From Syntrophobacterales bacterium (GTDB taxonomy: Bacteria; Desulfobacterota; Syntrophobacteria; BM002), in NCBI GenBank assembly GCA_030601545.1, contig JAUVTM010000006.1, forward strand, positions 1-18,494: 18,494 nucleotides of DNA, in the 5' to 3' direction. The notes below the pieces were generated by a model. It had not been told where the DNA came from. It saw nothing but the letters and a program-made list of their open reading frames with translations, and made no database searches. Shown piece by piece: positions 14,355 through 18,494 of the stretch. The position numbers and the translations under genes were made by a program. Every line of letters begins with the position of its first letter. The first letter of the stretch is position 1.

Positions 14355-14792
14355 TTAGAACATAATGGGTTTTTCTTCTTCCAGCACTACTCCTTCTTCC
14401 AACTCCTCAGACACTTCCTTGGTCCACTTCAGGTCACCTCGGTTCCACATATAAATCAAACCTAAAAAGAGGATCCCCACAAAAATCGTAATTTCTATGA
14501 GGGCAAACAAACCGCTGCCAGCCTCTAGCCACTTCTTGTAAACAGAGATACAAGGAAAGACTAACGCCAATTCGATGTCGAAAATGAGAAACGCCAATGC
14601 CACCGCATAGAACCTGAAATTAAAAAGGATCCAGGCCGAGCCCACAGGCCGCTCGCCGCATTCATAGGTGGTGAACTTGTCGGGGACGTCCGAAACCCGG
14701 GGAGCAAGCAATCTAGAGACTGTAATGATCACGAATGTCATTAGCAGCCCCAGAATGATGAAGATAAAAACGTTGGCAAAGTCAAAAAACAC
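14355..14792 (-). CDS. nuoA: NADH-quinone oxidoreductase subunit A
   Basis: 145 aa with three membrane helices (about 7-29, 62-82, 95-115). The loop between helices 1 and 2 carries YECGE with C45, the cysteine exposed in the active/deactive transition of known enzymes. FDIE (71-74) gives the conserved acidic residues of helix 2. It is longer than E. coli NuoA's core at the C-terminus by an acidic tail. The start is GTG, with GGAAGGGGAG about 6-12 nt upstream. It is the first gene of the nuo run; its promoter should lie in the following non-coding region. Confidence 0.95.
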   Translation of the reverse strand: MFFDFANVFIFIILGLLMTFVIITVSRLLAPRVSDVPDKFTTYECGERPVGSAWILFNFRFYAVALAFLIFDIELALVFPCISVYKKWLEAGSGLFALIEITIFVGILFLGLIYMWNRGDLKWTKEVSEELEEGVVLEEEKPIMF

Positions 14793-15161
14793 AGTACTCC
14801 CCTTCCCTCATCAAGCTAGCAGCGGGTTATGCCGTTTCCCCAAAATCGAAATTGATTAGTCTTTGTGATTAGGTCCACCATAAAGGCACATGGAGGAAGA
14901 AAAGATCTGCCCTAAAACCAACATGGCGAATATATACTACCACCATAGGATTATCAAGCAATAAAATCCCGTAGATCCAGGTGAGAACGAGGAGCATACC
15001 GGCCAGCGAGAATCAGTGCGAGGTGAATCCGTGTAAGAGTGCGAACTAGAACAGGGGAACCAAAAGAATCGGCAGAATTCTAACCGAAACGACCGCTAAA
15101 AGCAAAAATAAATCTTAACTTATATCTAACCCCTACATGTTGATTCCTTATTCCAGGGAGT

Positions 15162-15178
15162 TGGCATGTTCGTTGCGG
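15162..15178 (+). promoter_or_regulatory. Candidate sigma-54 (-24/-12) site
   Basis: TGGCATGTTCGTTGCGG fits TGGCAC-N5-TTGC closely, with the invariant GG and GC separated by exactly 10 nt. It points to the right, towards the decarboxylase remnant, and has no intact gene within 500 nt. It may be a relic promoter of the lost gene or a chance match. Confidence 0.35.
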
Positions 15179-15333
15179 TAATAACAGACAAAAGTTTATT
15201 GCCATTGATTGTCGAGTGCGGCCATGAGCAAAGTAACAACCACGAGAACGGATAAAATTAGGTCAAATGACCACTCGGAACAGCCTGAAAAGCGTTCTAG
15301 AAAGACCCTTGACTGGGAACAGACCCTAAGACC

Positions 15334-15441
15334 TATGCCCTGCGCGTGGCGATTACCAACCATCGGAGCAAACGGGAAGACTTTGAAGTTCTGGTGAGAG
15401 AGGTGATACGGTTAGGCAGAAAACTGTTGCACTCCGGTTAA
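15334..15441 (+). pseudogene. C-terminal remnant of a PLP-dependent (group II) decarboxylase
   Basis: In the frame starting at 15334, 35 residues read YALRVAITNHRS, then KREDFEVLVREVIRLGRKL and a natural stop (TAA at 15439). This resembles the extreme C-terminus of glutamate/tyrosine decarboxylase-type enzymes (pattern ALRVAITNHRSRREDF). The same frame is stopped by TGA at 15310, only eight codons upstream, and no PLP-lysine region is present anywhere in the gap. The piece therefore looks like the tail of a deleted or rearranged gene. Identification is from memory of the family and needs a search. Confidence 0.5.
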
Positions 15442-15754
15442 CCCCGAAGACATTTGTGATTTTTGAAAAAGATGTGATTTAGTGTTGATTGTTGGACTGG
15501 TTGTTGATACCCTGCGTTGAAAGTTAAGCTCTATTGCTGCACCGCAGTAGGCCCCTACCCTGGAAAAGGACCAAGTGGTTGGTATGTTTAAAAGAACACA
15601 TGATCTCAAGGCGGGGATTTCGCTTTTAAGATTGAGCTACTCGAAATTTTGTAGATTCCTTATTCGGCTTCGTTTCGAAGGAACATCTCCCTTCTAATTG
15701 CGGCGGCTTGAGAATAGGGGCCATTGTAACATTTTTTCCATGGAGGTCAGGAAC

Positions 15755-15955
15755 ATGGCTGAAGGAACTGTGAAGTGGTTTAGTGATCAGAAAGGTTATG
15801 GGTTTATCGAGCAGGATGACGGCGGGGACTTATTCGTTCACCATTCGTCCATCAACATGACCGGGTTTAAAACTCTCCAGGAAGGTGACCGGGTAAGTTT
15901 TGAGGTGGGAGAGGGCACGAAAGGTCCCGCAGCCCAGAACGTCACAAAGATTTAG
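15755..15955 (+). CDS. CspA-family cold-shock protein
   Basis: 66 aa single cold-shock domain that binds single-stranded RNA or DNA and acts as an RNA chaperone in the cytoplasm. RNP1 is KGYGFI (13-18) and RNP2 is LFVHHS (26-31); the N-terminal GTVKWF and the GPAAQNV end are typical. Length is exactly that of the family. The ATG has GGAGGTCAGG directly upstream, so I rejected a longer frame from 15698. It is followed within 25 nt by a bS21 reading frame on the same strand, and the two are probably co-transcribed. Confidence 0.96.
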   Translation: MAEGTVKWFSDQKGYGFIEQDDGGDLFVHHSSINMTGFKTLQEGDRVSFEVGEGTKGPAAQNVTKI

Positions 15956-15977
15956 TGGCAACAGATCCCTTGCCCGG

Positions 15978-16178
15978 ATTCAAGTCAAAGAAAGGTGGCA
16001 CAACTTGCATACTTTTGAAAAAAGACTCAAGCGACTCAAGAGAGACTTTCAAAGGAATGTTGGGCCTTCAATAAAAAGGCATCGTTATTATTTGAGTAAA
16101 GGTGAGAGAAGTAGACTGAAACACGAGAAAGCTATAAAGCGGTTGAACAAGAAGAGACGCAGAAGACCATACACGTAA
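15978..16178 (+). CDS. rpsU: bS21-like ribosomal protein, start unresolved (possible frameshift)
   Basis: The reading frame encodes a small, very basic protein similar to 30S subunit protein bS21, which helps mRNA base-pair with 16S rRNA at initiation. Family-like features are IQVKE near the start (family IKVRE/VKE), FEKRLKRLKRDF (family DVALRRFKR), IKRHRYY followed by a K/R-rich helix, and an arginine-rich end. There is no ATG, GTG or TTG in frame near the expected start; the in-frame codons there are CTT, GCC, CGG, ATT. The coordinates begin at the ATT, only as the point where family similarity starts. One nucleotide out of frame, at 15970, TTG-CCC-GG would read (M)PG and join IQVKE if one base were restored. 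This suggests a single-base deletion (real or an assembly error) or a non-standard start. The other in-frame option is a TTG at 15900 inside csp. Confidence 0.65.
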   Translation: MQVKERWHNLHTFEKRLKRLKRDFQRNVGPSIKRHRYYLSKGERSRLKHEKAIKRLNKKRRRRPYT

Positions 16179-16352
16179 TACGGAGAGAAGGGTAGACCGC
16201 AAAGTCCATATTGACGAGCACCTTAGAAGCCCCTTGGCAAAGTCACACGAAGGTGTGCCAATGATTGGACTTTTACATTGAATCCAGTTCTGAACTCCGA
16301 AGTTGGAGAACATCTTCTGATTATGAATCCGTCTGTTTTTTCTCGCTTGTCC

Positions 16353-16588
16353 CACCCTTAACCCTAACGTTGCATACCCAAACCGGTAAAAATCGCTGCG
16401 CTCGCGTGATAGTGCGCCATCTGCGAGCGTGCTCGCCTCGGACAGGATCTCACGTACGGTAAAGTACTGTTCATCCTGTCCCAGCCTGCGCGCGCTCACA
16501 TCTGGCGCACTCTGACCCGTTTTTCCCACGCGGCGCAAGCGCCTGCGCTGCGCGTCGGCGTGGGTATGCAATATTAGGGTTAAGAGTG
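16353..16588. mobile_element. MITE-like palindromic element A
   Basis: 236 bp with 28-bp terminal inverted repeats matching at 25 of 28 positions. The left end is CACCCTTAACCCTAAC and the right end's complement is CACTCTTAACCCTAAT. Inside are a second inverted pair (16411-16457 against 16464-16511, starting AGTGCGCC) and a central GTAC-GGTAAA-GTAC. The whole unit can fold into a long hairpin. No transposase is encoded, so it would be non-autonomous. Family unknown. Confidence 0.65.
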
Positions 16589-16728
16589 CCAATTAGTGGA
16601 TTTTTTTTACCAAATCTATGAACTTCCTTGCCACGATTCTTCGCTTAGTTCACGCGATAATTACAGTTAAGTAGTAGAAAAGACAGCGAATTTACGCAAG
16701 CCCTCAAACTGGTATGGTTCTTGTCTAA

Positions 16729-16920
16729 CTTAATCCGGATATTTCACGAATTGCTGTCGCGAGACCGTGGAGAAGGGTGTGCCACCGGGCAACCGCAGGG
16801 GATTGGATCCGAGGCGTACTTGAACAGTACGTCGCAGGGCCCGATACCCGAGGACGCCCGGAAGGACGCTCATATCCGCGGTCGCAGTAGGCAATTCGTG
16901 AAATATCCGGGTTAAGGGTG
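16729..16920. mobile_element. MITE-like palindromic element B
   Basis: About 190 bp with 26-bp terminal inverted repeats (16729-16754 and 16891-16916) matching at 25 of 26 positions; core CCGGATATTTCACGAATTGC. The interior is also an imperfect palindrome, centred on CGTACT-TGAAC-AGTACG at 16815-16831. TTAA lies at both ends. The right terminus extends outward as the complement of CACCCTTAACCC, identical to the left terminus of element A. No transposase is encoded. The TIR core loosely recalls IS1380-type ends, which I cannot confirm. Confidence 0.7.
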
Positions 16921-16952
16921 TAATCCCACCATTCTCAATCCAAGACGGTCTC

Positions 16953-17588
16953 ATGGAACGCAGGAAGCATATAACTTCGCATTTAGTTGTTACTAAAGTT
17001 CTTTTACTACTTTCTGTGGCTGTTTTTTCTTGGCAGTCTCTGACTATTGGCTCGTTTGCCGCGGTTGTAACACCCCCTGCCAAAAAACATCAGATTCGCG
17101 AAGAGATAAGGCCTGACAACCAGCGGGCTCCTGGCCAATCTAACTCTGCCGTAACGTATTTCTCTCGCGGCTTGAGATATCACGATCTTGGGCGTTGGCA
17201 CAAAGCGATTGAGGCTTTCAAAAAAGCCACTGTCATCAAGCCTGATTATGAACTGGCCTATTTCGGTTTGGGCATTGTATATTCCCAGCTCGAAACGTGG
17301 GAGGACGCCCTCACGTCTTTTCAAAAAGCAGTTGAATTAAGTCCCGATTATGCCACAGCCTATTTGGGACTTGGCATAGCCTATACCATGCTTGGCCGAA
17401 ACAGCGATGCGGTGGAAGTTTGTAGAAAGGCGATCCGAATCAAACCTGGATATGCCCAGGCACACTATGCTTTGGGGTTGAATTATTTGATGCTTGGTGA
17501 CAGATCGTCAGCACGAAAGGAACATAGGATTCTTGAAACCCTGGATCAGGATTTGGCCACCGAACTCATTGGTCTGATTGACCGCTAA
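16953..17588 (+). CDS. Exported tetratricopeptide-repeat protein
   Basis: 211 aa. The N-terminus has basic residues followed by a hydrophobic stretch (about 11-38), an uncleaved anchor or Sec signal peptide probably cut near 37, so the protein should face the periplasm. A proline-rich linker (about 40-65) precedes four TPR units of 34 residues at about 66-99, 100-133, 134-167 and 168-201, each with the G-Y-A-F-P pattern (for example YFGLGIVYSQLETWEDALTSF). TPRs mediate protein contacts; there is no catalytic domain and no partner can be named. The ATG lacks an obvious Shine-Dalgarno site and lies 32 nt after element B, so the insertion may have replaced its original upstream region. Confidence 0.85.
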   Translation: MERRKHITSHLVVTKVLLLLSVAVFSWQSLTIGSFAAVVTPPAKKHQIREEIRPDNQRAPGQSNSAVTYFSRGLRYHDLGRWHKAIEAFKKATVIKPDYELAYFGLGIVYSQLETWEDALTSFQKAVELSPDYATAYLGLGIAYTMLGRNSDAVEVCRKAIRIKPGYAQAHYALGLNYLMLGDRSSARKEHRILETLDQDLATELIGLIDR

Positions 17589-17606
17589 CCCCCTCATGAG
17601 GTTAGC
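17584..17606 (+). terminator. Hairpin at the TPR gene stop codon (weak terminator)
   Basis: GCTAACC and GGTTAGC pair around a 9-nt spacer that contains CTCATGAG. The TAA stop lies in the left arm. No T-run follows, so a Rho-independent terminator is doubtful; it could instead be a stability hairpin. Confidence 0.35.
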
Positions 17607-17705
17607 CTTGAGATATCCCACCTGATGAACGAATTCTCGCCTTGCTTCTGAACCTCTAGTATGATAAGCGGATATCAAATTCTAAATGGATAGGGAGGTT
17701 CATTG

Positions 17706-18329
17706 ATGAAAAGATTATTCAAATGTGCAACTTTTGCTATATTCGCCAGCCTTCTCTTTTTTTCTTGCGCGACCACAAAGATAACGGAAACCTGGAAAGA
17801 CGATGGGTATCGGGGGGCGCCGTTCTCCGATTTGTTCGTCATTGGGGTGGCAAAGGAAGAGAATACGAGGCGCTCTTTTGAGAACAAGTTCGTGGAGAAA
17901 CTCCAGGCAGCAGGAGTACAGGCTGTTGCGAGTTCGTCAGTCATGCCGTCAGATCAAAAGATAGAAAAAGCGGCCATACTAGCTGCAATTGAAAAACTTG
18001 ATGTTGATGCCGTGCTCGTAACGCGTTTGGTTAGTTTGGAAGAGGAAGAGATACGTAGTCCCTCGACGAGCGAGTACGGGAGACCGGATGACTATCAAGG
18101 AAGGTATTATGGAGATTACAGCACCGCCTATGGTTATAGCCACCAGCCAGCGCAATACACTACCAGCGTAAGGGTAGGATTGGAAACAAAGCTCCACGAT
18201 GCCGGAACGGAGAAACCGATCTGGGCAGCCACATCGAAAACCGCAAATCCGAAGTCAAAAATTAAGCTCTTCGACGCCGTAATCGAAGCGTTCGTTCGGG
18301 ATCTCAAGAAGAACAAGCTGCTTCCTTGA
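17706..18329 (+). CDS. Probable lipoprotein, DUF4136-like
   Basis: 207 aa. The N-terminus is a lipoprotein-type signal (KRLF, a hydrophobic stretch, then LLFFSCATT with lipidation candidate C21); phenylalanines at -2 and -3 make the lipobox non-canonical. The mature part starts with TWKDDGY, has an alpha/beta stretch (FSDLFVIGVAKEENTRRSFENKF is its core), then DAVLVTRLV, a tyrosine/glycine-rich low-complexity loop (about 123-148), and a C-terminal part with LETKLHDAGTEKPIWAATS. This arrangement resembles DUF4136-type envelope lipoproteins of unknown function. The ATG is preceded by AGGGAGGT about 7 nt upstream; the TTG directly before it is an unlikely start. It follows the TPR gene after 117 nt on the same strand. 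Confidence 0.8.
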   Translation: MKRLFKCATFAIFASLLFFSCATTKITETWKDDGYRGAPFSDLFVIGVAKEENTRRSFENKFVEKLQAAGVQAVASSSVMPSDQKIEKAAILAAIEKLDVDAVLVTRLVSLEEEEIRSPSTSEYGRPDDYQGRYYGDYSTAYGYSHQPAQYTTSVRVGLETKLHDAGTEKPIWAATSKTANPKSKIKLFDAVIEAFVRDLKKNKLLP

Positions 18330-18494
18330 CCCCCTCCCCTCAACCTACCTAGTTCATATCAGATGGGTGATTTTTCTTGACATGGCCTGCCCTGGAGGCC
18401 TAATTTAGAAAAAGGGTAAATCTCTTATTTTAATACATCTTCTCCCGACCATGCTCGTTGGACCGTACTTTTCAGACTACAGACTCTCATCACG

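Larger units (their letters stand above)
14793..15754. other. Non-coding region between nuoA and the cold-shock gene
   Basis: About 960 nt separating two divergent gene groups. It should contain the nuoA promoter reading left and the csp promoter reading right, but I cannot place a sigma-70 site with confidence for either. Seen here: a sigma-54-like motif at 15162-15178, a short low-quality open frame (15209-15397) and a decarboxylase C-terminal remnant (15334-15441). A weak inverted repeat, TTCCTT/AAGGAA at 15656-15683, sits in the probable csp leader. Nothing recognisable was found at 14880-15160. Confidence 0.6.
16179..16952. other. Non-coding region holding two palindromic elements
   Basis: About 770 nt without a supportable gene. 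Two long imperfect palindromes (16353-16588 and 16729-16920) fill more than half of it. A stem-loop at 16234-16261 (CACAC-GAAG-GTGTG, extended by TTGGC/CCAA with a bulge) may end the csp-rpsU transcript but lacks a clear U-tract. The rest, including 16589-16728, shows nothing I recognise. Confidence 0.6.

Noticed and set aside
15209..15397. Open frame of 62 codons upstream of and overlapping the decarboxylase remnant
   Set aside because: No ribosome site, no recognisable protein features, and the overlapping second frame gives the better family match.
16068..16592. Long minus-strand open frame (174 codons)
   Set aside because: It runs through element A and the antisense of the bS21 frame, has no family features, and its content follows from the palindrome.
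16730..17083. Minus-strand open frame of 117 codons across element B and the TPR start
   Set aside because: Both ends read similar peptides (FVKYP / IFHEL) only because of the inverted repeats; antisense to the TPR gene.
17642..17665. Sigma-70 promoter TTGCTT / TATGAT before the lipoprotein gene
   Set aside because: The spacing is 12 nt, far from the required 16-18, and no better -35 is in place.

Overview
The window looks like chromosomal DNA from an anaerobic or facultative Desulfobacterota-type (deltaproteobacterial) organism, probably uncultured. The assignment is an inference. It rests on an 11-subunit complex I operon without NuoE, NuoF and NuoG, a sensor kinase with periplasmic c-type heme motifs, a cold-shock/bS21 gene pair, and heptameric repeats in the operon gaps. 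No taxon-specific marker was seen.

Minus strand, about 14.8 kb down to position 3: one long run reads nuoA-B-C-D-H-I-J-K-L-M-N, then a membrane heme-c histidine kinase and a REC-PAS-histidine kinase hybrid. nuoA/B/C/D, nuoH/I, nuoJ/K and nuoN/kinase/kinase are packed tightly, with overlaps or gaps of at most 16 nt. The encoded complex has the Q-module (B, C, D, I, with the N2 cluster and two 4Fe4S clusters) and the full membrane arm (A, H, J, K, L, M, N). It lacks the NADH-oxidising N-module in this window, so the electron donor is probably a reduced carrier such as ferredoxin, or a detached module. The kinases are tied to nuoN, which suggests redox sensing linked to respiration.

The five loose gaps of the operon (D-H, I-J, K-L, L-M, M-N) are not plain spacers. 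They carry period-7 tandem repeats, often as inverted arrays that could fold into long RNA hairpins, and two of the arrays start within a few bases of the upstream gene's stop codon. This is the most unusual structure in the window.

Plus strand, 14.8-18.5 kb: about 960 bp is non-coding and holds the nuoA upstream region, a sigma-54-like site and a decayed C-terminal fragment of a PLP-dependent decarboxylase. Then come a CspA-family gene, a bS21 (rpsU) gene whose start looks frameshifted, two adjacent palindromic MITE-like elements sharing a terminal 12-mer, a secreted TPR protein, and a probable lipoprotein.
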